DNA of 5,629 nt from an uncultured Planctomycetaceae bacterium (lineage in GTDB: Bacteria > Planctomycetota > Planctomycetia > Pirellulales > Thermoguttaceae): the NCBI GenBank assembly GCA_947307005.1, contig CAMZHY010000264.1, forward strand, positions 1 through 5,629. Direction: 5' to 3'. Positions 1 through 5,609 of this stretch are shown in pieces. The first letter of the stretch is position 1. Every line of letters begins with the position of its first letter. The position numbers and the translations under genes were made by a program. Under the pieces are notes generated by a model that saw nothing but the letters and a program-made list of their open reading frames with translations, was not told the DNA's origin and made no database searches.

Positions 1-1061
1 GCCTGCATTCGCATTCGCGCGTCGTTCGCCTGATCCGCCGCGACTTTGGCGAGGACGGGGTCCGGCGCCGGATACGCCAGCTCTTGGTCTTCTTCGACGA
101 ATTCGTACCCGTAAAGCTCGCCCCATGACGCGAGCGCGGCGACGGCGGAATAGAAATATCGCGAGCCGCTCGGACGCACGATAATAAGCGGGTACGGCTC
201 GATCGCTTCGCCGGACGTCGTCTTCTGACCGCCCGTCGTAAGAATCCGCTGCGACGCCGCCCTGAGCGCCGTGTCGAACGGGTTGCCCGGATACTGTGCG
301 AGCAGAAAATCGCGCTCGTCGAATCGCACGTTTTCCGGCTTGATGAAGACGCCCGAGTCGTTGCATTCGACGTAAATCGGTCGGCGGAAGGTCCCTTTCT
401 TCCCCTGATACGGGACGATCGCGTAAGATTTCTTCGCGTTGGCGTTCTGATCCCGAAGTTCCGCCGCCTCTTCTTGTAGCTTTTCCAGCGCCTGATCGAG
501 TTCGGCGATTTGGCGTCGAAGTTCGTCGGCGTCCTCGTCGTCCTCGTTTTCGCTCATGAGCGCGTCGTAACGACGCTGCGCTAAATCCGCCTCTTCGCGA
601 AGTTTGGCGATTCCCGCCTCCGCGTTCGCGAGCCGTCGGCGCCCCTCTTCAAAGATTTCGTCGGAATGAGAGCGAATCTCGTCGAGTTCGTTCATAAACC
701 ATTCGACCGACTCCTTTTCGCCGAGAACTTCTTCGAGCGTCGCCGCGCCCGTCTTGACGAGCGCCTCTTCGTACGCGTCGCTCTCTTGATCGTCGTCGTC
801 CTTATCGAGCCCGCCGTTCATCGCGGCGGCGAGTTCCGACGCGCCGATGATCGAACCGTACTCCCCGACGTCGCCGAGCGCCGCGTCGGCGTCAAATTCC
901 GCGACGGCGTCTTCCGCAGCCTCCGCCTGTTCGCCGCTTGACGTCTTCTGCGCGATCAAAACGAAAACGAGCGCGAGCGTTCCCATCGTGCAGAGGAGAA
1001 CGGCGAGAAAAGGGAAGAGCGAAAACGCTTCTTCGGACTCGGCTCTTGAACGACGCGACAT
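1..1061 (-). CDS. ExbD/TolR/MotB-positioned single-pass membrane protein, partial
   Basis: Reads from ATG at 1061 for 353 complete codons and runs off the left edge, so the C-terminus is missing. Residues 1-12 are polar. Residues 13-38 form one hydrophobic helix containing SLFPFLAVLLCTMG. Residues 39-115 are acidic and low-complexity (DKDDDDQE at 86-93). Residues about 134-211 form a charged heptad-like coiled coil. From about 213 a folded domain follows, with YAIVPYQGKKGTFRRPIYVEC (213-233, split here as YAIVPYQGKKG and TFRRPIYVEC), YPLIIVRPSG (290-299) and LYGYEFVEED (316-325). The order N-in helix, linker, periplasmic domain matches ExbD/TolR/MotB, and the preceding gene is a MotA/TolQ-type subunit 35 nt upstream, so it is probably the channel partner. 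PIYVE...VFI and LIIVRPSG...GYEFV faintly resemble the ExbD periplasmic fold; that is inference. The helix lacks the Asp expected in ExbD (Ala20 instead). I recall similar unnamed proteins in planctomycetes. The start is chosen because the helix follows it directly; no clear Shine-Dalgarno is visible. Confidence 0.85.
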   Translation of the reverse strand, partial: MSRRSRAESEEAFSLFPFLAVLLCTMGTLALVFVLIAQKTSSGEQAEAAEDAVAEFDADAALGDVGEYGSIIGASELAAAMNGGLDKDDDDQESDAYEEALVKTGAATLEEVLGEKESVEWFMNELDEIRSHSDEIFEEGRRRLANAEAGIAKLREEADLAQRRYDALMSENEDDEDADELRRQIAELDQALEKLQEEAAELRDQNANAKKSYAIVPYQGKKGTFRRPIYVECNDSGVFIKPENVRFDERDFLLAQYPGNPFDTALRAASQRILTTGGQKTTSGEAIEPYPLIIVRPSGSRYFYSAVAALASWGELYGYEFVEEDQELAYPAPDPVLAKVAADQANDARMRMQ

Positions 1062-1096
1062 AAGACGTTGCAATTAAATAAATTTCAGACGATCAA

Positions 1097-2647
1097 TTAC
1101 GCGGAGCGCTTCTTTTTCCCGAGCGCCTCGCGCAGTCTCGACGACTTTTCGGCGGGAGATTCGGACGTCTCCACAGATTCGGCGGACGCGAAGGGCGACG
1201 CGAGAACGTCGTCGAGCGGTTCGGCGAAGGGGAAAACGTCGGGGGACGCGTCGCGGGGTTCGGCCGGAGCGGATTCGTTGGCGACTTCGGGCTTGAGCGG
1301 GTAGGGGGATGCGGGGTCGTCGGCGTTTTTCGCGGGGACGGGCGTTTCGTCGAGCGCGCGGAGCGCGGCGAGCGTCTCGGAACGTTTGACGGCGCGCCGC
1401 GCTTTGTCGAGATTCGGCGTGGAGAGGGGCGCGGAAAGACGCGAATTGAGAAGGCAGACGGCGGCGTTCAGGTTCGAGAGCGTCTTTTCAAACGCGTTGA
1501 CCTGCGCGAGCTCTTTGAGGGAGGAGGCGAGTCGGTCTTCGATCGCGGCGACGTCGGCGCAGGCGCGAAGCGTCTGACGGAGCGCCTCGGTCTCCTGCGC
1601 GACCTTTTCTTCAAGCGAGTCGAAGCGTTCGGAACGTTTCGAGAGTTCGTCGAGCGACGGCTTGACGATTCCCTCGACGAAACGCGACTGCGCGTCGGCG
1701 AGCGTCTGGAACCACGATCCGCTCCCCTCGGCGAGCCGCCGGTCGAGCGCTTCTCCGAACGCGTCGGCGAGGTTTCGCGTCGTCGCGGCGAGCGTCTCCG
1801 TCTGGCGGCGCGCGGAGTCTTCCAACGCGTCGCTAAACGCTTTAACGATAAGGCTCACGGCGGACGAGGAGGCGTCGAGCGGCGCGACGGGACCGTCGTC
1901 GGCGTTTTCGTCGTAGAATCGGCCTTTGAGCTCCGCGTCGACCAGCCGCGAGACGCCGCGCGCTATCCCCGCGTCCTGACGGCGGACGAAGAACTGCGCG
2001 AAATAGAGCGCGAAGACGAGCGACAGCGCGAGCGCCGTCGTGTCGAACGCGACTTTGAGCCCGTCCGCGAGCTTTTCGCTCGTCGTCTCAATTTGCGATA
2101 GGTCGAGGCTGCCGAGCGCGACCGTAATGCCAAGGACCGTTCCGAGAAAGCCTAAGATCGGAATCGCCCAGATAAAGGTCCGGACCATGCCGTAGTCGCC
2201 GTCGCGCTCGTCGTAAGCGTCGTCGGCGAGTCGGCGCAGTTCAAGGTCGAGGTCCTCGGGCGCCCCGCCGAGTTTTAGGAACTCGAGCGCGCTTCGGACC
2301 CGCGAGAGATAAGCGGAATCGCCGCGAACTTCGCGCGCTTTGTCGACCGCGCCGAGGTAGCCGTTAACCTTCGAAAGAGGCTCCTTCTCCGACGTTTTCG
2401 GAGGAAAGAGCGTCCCGCGCCGCAGCGCCCGGCGATCGCGGCGCGTTCTGAGGTATTTGAACGCAAGGTCGCAGAGCCCGATGAAGAACATTCCGATCGT
2501 AACGTACTCGACCGGGTGCCCCGCCGCGTAACGACTCAGCGTTTCGTTTTCAAGGTATCCCTGATTGAGCGCGTAATAGAATCCAAAAGTCGCGACAAGC
2601 CCCCAGAGGACCGACGAACCCGCTAGTCTGATTAGGAATCGTTTCAT
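1097..2647 (-). CDS. MotA/TolQ/ExbB-type proton channel family protein with long cytoplasmic tail
   Basis: A 516-residue inner-membrane protein of the MotA/TolQ/ExbB superfamily, whose members form the outer ring of ion-driven motors or transducers. Hydrophobic helices lie at about 8-27, 47-66, 157-180 and 197-221. Helix 3 carries IPILGFLGTVLGITVALGS, matching the superfamily's GxxGTVxGI signature (Thr170). Helix 4 carries GLKVAFDTTALALSL, matching its conserved Thr-containing helix (Thr203/204). Residues about 67-156 form a cytoplasmic loop. After helix 4 comes a cytoplasmic tail of about 295 residues: largely helical and coiled-coil-like to about 430, then a Pro/Ala/Glu-rich low-complexity part ending in KKKRSA. 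Plain ExbB and TolQ lack such a tail; the shape recalls ZorA-type or GldL-like relatives without identifying it as one. An in-frame TAA lies three codons upstream, so 2647 is the first possible ATG. The next gene, an ExbD-positioned protein, starts 35 nt downstream, which suggests co-transcription. The ribosome site is unusual and is described separately. Confidence 0.88.
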   Translation of the reverse strand: MKRFLIRLAGSSVLWGLVATFGFYYALNQGYLENETLSRYAAGHPVEYVTIGMFFIGLCDLAFKYLRTRRDRRALRRGTLFPPKTSEKEPLSKVNGYLGAVDKAREVRGDSAYLSRVRSALEFLKLGGAPEDLDLELRRLADDAYDERDGDYGMVRTFIWAIPILGFLGTVLGITVALGSLDLSQIETTSEKLADGLKVAFDTTALALSLVFALYFAQFFVRRQDAGIARGVSRLVDAELKGRFYDENADDGPVAPLDASSSAVSLIVKAFSDALEDSARRQTETLAATTRNLADAFGEALDRRLAEGSGSWFQTLADAQSRFVEGIVKPSLDELSKRSERFDSLEEKVAQETEALRQTLRACADVAAIEDRLASSLKELAQVNAFEKTLSNLNAAVCLLNSRLSAPLSTPNLDKARRAVKRSETLAALRALDETPVPAKNADDPASPYPLKPEVANESAPAEPRDASPDVFPFAEPLDDVLASPFASAESVETSESPAEKSSRLREALGKKKRSA

Positions 2648-2685
2648 CTTGTATTAGCGGCGCCTATCTCGGCGCGACCGCTCCT
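2648..2685 (-). promoter_or_regulatory. AGGAG element plus hairpin in front of the channel gene
   Basis: No Shine-Dalgarno lies at the usual distance from ATG 2647. On the minus strand AGGAG (2685-2681) is followed directly by a hairpin: GCGG (2681-2678), bulge TCG, CGCC (2674-2671), loop GAGATA, GGCG (2664-2661), CCGC (2660-2657). Then come nine unpaired bases, TAATACAAG, and the start codon. Folding the hairpin would bring AGGA to about 9-10 nt from the ATG. The sequence and pairing are seen directly; the use as a folded-spacer ribosome site is inference. Confidence 0.4.
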
Positions 2686-2735
2686 GTTGGAAAGGAAAAT
2701 GCGCTCTAAACGTTGCGAAGGGAGACGCGTTTTCG

Positions 2736-4010
2736 TTAGAAGTCGTACCAGAGTCCGCCGCCGATTTTGCGCTGGAACGTTTTATGGAACTGATACAAAT
2801 CGTCGCCGCCCATAAAATACTCCGCGCCGATTCGCAGCAGCGAATTCGTCGGGCTGCGCCACTGGATCCCGGTCTGAGTCGACCAGTATCCGCCGAAGTC
2901 GCGCTCTTCATAAAGATGACCGTGCGACGCGAGGAACGGGCGGATCGACCAGTTGGAGGTCGTCGGGGTAAATTCCGGCGAATATTCCGCGCCAATTTGG
3001 ATTTCCCAAGGCTTCGCCGCGCCGGCGCAGTGGAACGCGTAATCGACCTCCGCGTAGAGTCTGACGTCGTCGGTCGGCTTGACCGCGAGTCCGAGCATAA
3101 CCGCGTCGCGAGAATAATGGACCCGGGGTCGGAACGCGTCCATCAGGTAATTGTCGCCCAGATGGGAACTGACGTGGTAGTACCCCGTCTTGACCTGCCA
3201 TCGACGCGTTCCGTAAACGATCGGGACGCCGGCGCGATAGTCGGTCGCGGCGAGGTTTCTATCTCGTTCCCAGTCGAGTCGGAGGAGGGCGGCGCCTTCG
3301 AGTTCGATTTCCCATCCTTCCGGCTGCGTAATGTCTTTGTTTCCGTATCGGAAGATCGGAGCGCGTCCTCCGAGCGTGACGTCCCAAAGCGTTCCGTAAT
3401 CGTTGGCGTATGTGATAATGCTCTGCAGGCGCGATTCCTTGCGACTGGCGAGATAGGACGGATACATGAGTCCGACGGGCAGAATCTGTTTCGACCACGC
3501 GTCCGATTCCGAATCGGCGGCGATCCAACGATCGTAGAAGTTTTCGCCGTCGCGCGCGTTGTTTTCAACGGCGTAGCCGAAAAGCCCCTTCGATTGGACT
3601 TTTTTCGGGGTCGTTCCTCTTCCGGACGTCGCCTCAAGGATTCCGTTTTTACCGGCGGCGGAGCGTCGCTCTTGAATCGCGGAGGTTTCGGCGTCGAGCC
3701 ACGCGTTCGAACCTAGTTCAGGCGAACCGTTCGGGCTGAAATACCCGTATCCCTCCGACCCGGAACTCAGCGCGTAGGGCGAGTTAAAGTCTGGAATATC
3801 GTCCGCGACGACGTATTCGTCGTCAATATACTCGCCGTCGCCGACGTCCTGATAATCGGAATCGGACGACGAATAGAGCGGACGTCCATAGTCGTCGTAA
3901 GCAAAGGCGTCGCCGCCGATTAACCATAGCGCAACGGCGGCTAGCGCGGCGAGTCCGACGACCGTCCGCGACCTTAACAATCCCTTTCCGCGATCTTGTG
4001 ATTTTTCCAT
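2736..4010 (-). CDS. DUF1207 family secreted protein, probable outer-membrane beta-barrel
   Basis: A 424-residue exported protein of unknown function. Residues 1-37 are a classic signal peptide: basic start (MEKSQDRGKG), hydrophobic core about 17-31, cleavage after AFA (35-37). Residues 38-72 are rich in Asp, Tyr and Ser. A variable linker runs to about 165. From about 174 the sequence follows the pattern I recall for DUF1207: ILPVGLMYPSYLASRKESRL (176-195), WDVTLGGRAPIFRYG (209-223), PEGWEIELEGAALLRL (230-245), YYHVSSHLGDNYLMD (277-291), AKPWEIQIGAEYSP (332-345), and the end GGGLWYDF. Alternating hydrophobic and aromatic strands with a C-terminal Phe suit an outer-membrane barrel (inference). 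The start at 4010 is chosen because the signal peptide begins there and AGG lies 7 nt upstream. The frame stays open to 4376, but that extension is Arg/Ser/Pro-rich and precedes the signal peptide, so it is not believed. ATG 4055 is a less likely alternative. The channel gene follows after 88 nt. Confidence 0.85.
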   Translation of the reverse strand: MEKSQDRGKGLLRSRTVVGLAALAAVALWLIGGDAFAYDDYGRPLYSSSDSDYQDVGDGEYIDDEYVVADDIPDFNSPYALSSGSEGYGYFSPNGSPELGSNAWLDAETSAIQERRSAAGKNGILEATSGRGTTPKKVQSKGLFGYAVENNARDGENFYDRWIAADSESDAWSKQILPVGLMYPSYLASRKESRLQSIITYANDYGTLWDVTLGGRAPIFRYGNKDITQPEGWEIELEGAALLRLDWERDRNLAATDYRAGVPIVYGTRRWQVKTGYYHVSSHLGDNYLMDAFRPRVHYSRDAVMLGLAVKPTDDVRLYAEVDYAFHCAGAAKPWEIQIGAEYSPEFTPTTSNWSIRPFLASHGHLYEERDFGGYWSTQTGIQWRSPTNSLLRIGAEYFMGGDDLYQFHKTFQRKIGGGLWYDF

Positions 4011-4382
4011 TGCCGAACCTGCGACTTCCTGTCTCTTTCGCGCGCGGTCGTCCATGACTCCCGCGATTTCAAAGCGCCGCGTCGTTTTCCGAAACTGATG
4101 AAAACCGTAAAACGACGACGCGCCGTTGCAGGAATAGCGTATTTTGCGAAGAAACGCAAGAGCAGTTCCAAGCGTCCGTGAGATTCGCCGGAACTTTCGC
4201 GGACCGTCGTCGGCGCCGAGGACGGTTGACAATTTCCGAAGCGGCGGAAGAGGCCGAAATGAGCGTCGCGGAATTTGAAGAATTGATGAAATCTCAGGCG
4301 AAGTAGCCGGGACTTTTTTTCTTGCGGTCGAATGGAACAATCTTAAAGACGGGCGTCGGAGGAGAAAAGAAGACAAGCGCCG
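4011..4382. other. Intergenic gap, no confident gene
   Basis: This stretch separates the ThiD2-like gene from the DUF1207 gene and must hold the latter's leader and probably its promoter; I see no convincing -35/-10 pair for the minus strand. On the plus strand there are two short overlapping frames. ATG 4098 to TGA 4181 gives 27 basic residues (MKTVKRRRAVAGIAYFAKKR...). GTG 4178 to TAG 4306 gives 42 residues ending LTISEAAEEAEMSVAEF..., which looks vaguely helix-turn-helix-like. They overlap as GTGA. A run of seven T follows the TAG at 4314-4320 without a strong stem in front of it. These frames may be chance, or a small gene or its remnant. Confidence 0.5.
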
Positions 4383-4820
4383 TCAGTCGTCTCGTTCGGC
4401 GTCGAACCGTTTCGCCGCCTCGTAGACGCGTTTTTCGAGCGTATAGGCGCGGTAGCGGATCCGCTCCCATTCTTTAGCGAGCCGGGGTTCGACGAGTTTG
4501 GAAAACTCTTCGAGACTTCTGGCGGATTCTTCGAGTCTTGCGAAGTTCGCGACGAGGACGCTTCTAAACGACGCGCGCTCATACTCGTCGGGCGTCTCGA
4601 CGGTCGTTCCGACGTCGCCGACCGTATCGCGCGCGGCGAACCTCTTGTCCCGGTCGAGCTTTTCGGAAGTCGCCGCGAAGAGGTGGCGCAACTCCTTGAG
4701 CGCGCGCGTCAGTTCCTGAGAGTCGCCGATGAACCGCGCCGCGTCTTCGATCACGCGCAGCGCCTCGCGCCCGCGATTCGCGGCCGCGTCGAGTATGCGA
4801 TATGCCTTTAAATCCGTCAT
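4383..4820 (-). CDS. ThiD2-like thiamine biosynthesis protein (HMP-P kinase family), stand-alone
   Basis: A 145-residue soluble, mainly helical protein matching the domain I recall as ThiD2. That domain is described as a hydroxymethylpyrimidine-phosphate kinase, HMP-P to HMP-PP in the pyrimidine branch of thiamine synthesis, and is often fused to the N-terminus of the thiamine-phosphate synthase ThiE. Motifs from this start: YRILDAAANRGREALRVIED (7-26), ELRHLF (43-48), AARDTVGDVGT (62-72), ANFARLEESARSLEEFSKL (91-109), RYRAYTLEKRVYEA (122-135). The domain is complete, but the ThiE half found in many planctomycete relatives is absent and the TGA follows the domain directly. ATG 4820 is chosen because homology begins just after it. 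The frame stays open to ATG 4973, adding 51 basic residues without recognisable homology; neither start has a strong Shine-Dalgarno. No TPP riboswitch is visible upstream. The family match is firm; catalytic activity is inferred from the family. Confidence 0.8.
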   Translation of the reverse strand: MTDLKAYRILDAAANRGREALRVIEDAARFIGDSQELTRALKELRHLFAATSEKLDRDKRFAARDTVGDVGTTVETPDEYERASFRSVLVANFARLEESARSLEEFSKLVEPRLAKEWERIRYRAYTLEKRVYEAAKRFDAERDD

Positions 4821-4973
4821 GACCGTAAGCCGCCCTTCATGGCGCTTTCCAACCCCCGCTCCCGTAAGAGCGCGGACGCTCGTCGCGCCTATTTTAGCGT
4901 TAAGACAAAACCCGCCTATGACGCGCGTCTTCCGTTCAAATCCCGCGCGTTTTTCGACGTTGTCTTTTTTCAT
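4821..4973 (-). other. Possible leader or N-terminal extension of the ThiD2-like gene
   Basis: If translation starts at 4820 this is a 5' leader; if at 4973 it encodes a 51-residue extension (MKKDNVEKRAGFERK... to ...KRHEGRLTV). Within it a seven-codon frame, MKGGLRS (ATG at 4840), ends in TGA overlapping ATG 4820 as ATGA. It holds no thiamine-box bases and no obvious regulatory hairpin. Confidence 0.35.
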
Positions 4974-5025
4974 ATTCTAGCGCAGAGCTAAGAAAGACGA
5001 CAGGGCGCGTCCGCATTTTTTACGG

Positions 5026-5049
5026 AAAAAGACCGACGCGGACGGTCTT
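5026..5049 (-). terminator. Rho-independent terminator, minus strand
   Basis: On the minus strand AAGACCG (5049-5043) pairs with CGGTCTT (5035-5029) across the loop TCCGCGT, and the T-run continues through 5026. Seven perfect pairs followed by Ts fit an intrinsic terminator. It lies just downstream of the left DUF1559-like remnant and about 50-200 nt upstream of the two possible ThiD2 starts, so it would insulate that gene from upstream transcription. Confidence 0.65.
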
Positions 5050-5091
5050 GACCGAATTGCCTTATTGGATTTTTGAAACGCGCAACTTTCA

Positions 5092-5190
5092 GGAAGGAGC
5101 CGGAACCGTCGCCCTTGAGGACGGCGCCAAATCGCCGGGCGATTTGTCTTGACGAGGTCGTCGTAAGAACCGGTAGTAGACGACGCTACG
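5092..5190 (-). pseudogene. Remnant A of the 3' end of a DUF1559-like gene
   Basis: A decayed copy of the sequence at 5380-5561. It shares the segment reading YDDLVKTNRPAIWRR (about 5121-5168) and the segment reading LKGDGS. Relative to copy B it lacks 32 nt after the CGCCGTC of the WRR segment and about 54 nt after TACTAC, so it has lost the GSRRSGGGN stretch and its frame is broken. The DNA outside the two deletions is about 90% identical by eye. Beyond GGCTCCTTCCTG it has no similarity to copy B. A frame starting at TTG 5222 runs through it to 4977, but changes frame relative to the parent protein halfway, so I do not call it a gene. Confidence 0.55.
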
Positions 5191-5224
5191 GAGGAGCGCG
5201 TCGCAGTCGGAGCGCTCGGCAACG

Positions 5225-5259
5225 AAAAAAGCGCGCGGTCTCGATCGAGATCGCGCGCT
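5225..5259 (-). terminator. Strong terminator hairpin, left copy
   Basis: The 28-nt near-palindrome at 5231-5258 has outer arms GCGCGCG/CGCGCGC, inner arms TCTC/GAGA and a GATC loop; A5230 and T5259 add one more pair. The As at 5225-5230 are a run of six T on the minus strand, immediately after the stem, as in an intrinsic terminator. It lies 38 nt past the TAA of remnant B (5297-5299) and would end minus-strand transcripts from there. Confidence 0.75.
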
Positions 5260-5279
5260 CTTGCGTTTGAATCAGGCGC
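5225..5279 (-). repeat. 55-bp direct repeat carrying the terminator, copy 1
   Basis: Identical in all 55 positions to 5575-5629 and exactly 350 bp from it. It includes the T-run, the hairpin and the 20 bases TCTTGCGTTTGAATCAGGCG next to it (plus strand). The match reaches the window edge and may extend further. Confidence 0.9.
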
Positions 5280-5296
5280 GGATTAAGGCGCCGTCG

Positions 5297-5561
5297 TTAG
5301 GATCGCTGGTTCGAATCGGCGACGCCGTCGTCGACCGTTCCGAGTTTGCCGAGGATCGTCTCAGGCGTCGCAGCGCTCTGGAAGGAGACGGAACCGTCGC
5401 CCTTGAGGACGTTGCCGCCGCCCGAGCGCCGGCTTCCGAGACGGCGCCAAATCGCCGGGCGATTCGTCTTAACGAGGTCGTCGTAAGGACCGGAGAGCCC
5501 CTTGGGAGAAGTCCGGGTTGTACGGGGTCTTCATGTCGTCGGACCAGTAGTAGGCGACGTT
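5297..5561 (-). pseudogene. Remnant B of the 3' end of a DUF1559-like gene, frameshifted
   Basis: Begins without a start codon only 14 nt after the T-run of the preceding terminator. The first frame reads NVAYYWSDDMKTPYNPDF (5561-5508), then must shift by one base at a G-run (5498-5501) to continue as LSGPYDDLVKTNRPAIWRR, LGSRRSGGGNVLKGDGSV, SFQSAATPETILGKLGTVDD and GVADSNQRS, ending in TAA at 5297-5299. The block SGGGNVLKGDGSVSF resembles the HPGGxNxxFxDGSVxF region near the C-terminus of DUF1559 proteins, which are pseudopilin-like, N-terminally methylated proteins expanded in planctomycetes. Here that motif's His is replaced (RRSGG). The N-terminal prepilin segment and most of the body are missing, so it is a duplicated 3' fragment, not a working gene. 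The family call rests on this one motif. Confidence 0.55.
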
Positions 5562-5574
5562 GCGAACGCTAACC

Positions 5575-5609
5575 AAAAAAGCGCGCGGTCTCGATCGAGA
5601 TCGCGCGCT
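5575..5609 (-). terminator. Strong terminator hairpin, right copy
   Basis: Same hairpin as at 5225-5259: stem 5581-5608, loop GATC, and As at 5575-5580 giving six T on the minus strand. It most likely terminates an intact parental gene lying beyond the right edge, but that gene is not visible here. Confidence 0.75.

Noticed and set aside
666..1304. Plus-strand frames opposite the two membrane-protein genes
   Set aside because: They are shadows of the minus-strand genes, with no motifs of their own.
1..2647. Zorya-type anti-phage system (ZorA/ZorB)
   Set aside because: The channel protein has a long tail as in ZorA, but the partner lacks the motor Asp and no ZorC, ZorD or ZorE is visible; the upstream gene is an outer-membrane protein. 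The left edge cuts the locus, so this is not fully excluded.
2784..3716. Long plus-strand open frame (310 codons) opposite the DUF1207 gene
   Set aside because: It is the mirror of a gene with a signal peptide and family motifs; its own product is Arg/Val-rich without recognisable domains.
4011..4376. N-terminal extension of the DUF1207 frame by 122 codons
   Set aside because: The signal peptide begins at 4010; the extension is low-quality Arg/Ser/Pro-rich sequence typical of chance open frames in GC-rich DNA.
4821..5025. TPP riboswitch in front of the thiamine gene
   Set aside because: I looked for the CUGAGA and other conserved thi-box bases on the minus strand and did not find them.
5008..5044. 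Alternative stem (5008-5014 with 5038-5044) competing with the terminator at 5026-5049, as in an attenuator
   Set aside because: On the minus strand the terminator is transcribed before the distal arm, so the alternative would form too late to prevent termination; the 7-bp match is probably chance.
5305..5322. tRNA T-loop-like GGTTCGAATC
   Set aside because: The flanking bases do not pair as a T-arm, and the stretch encodes the ADSNQRS end of remnant B.
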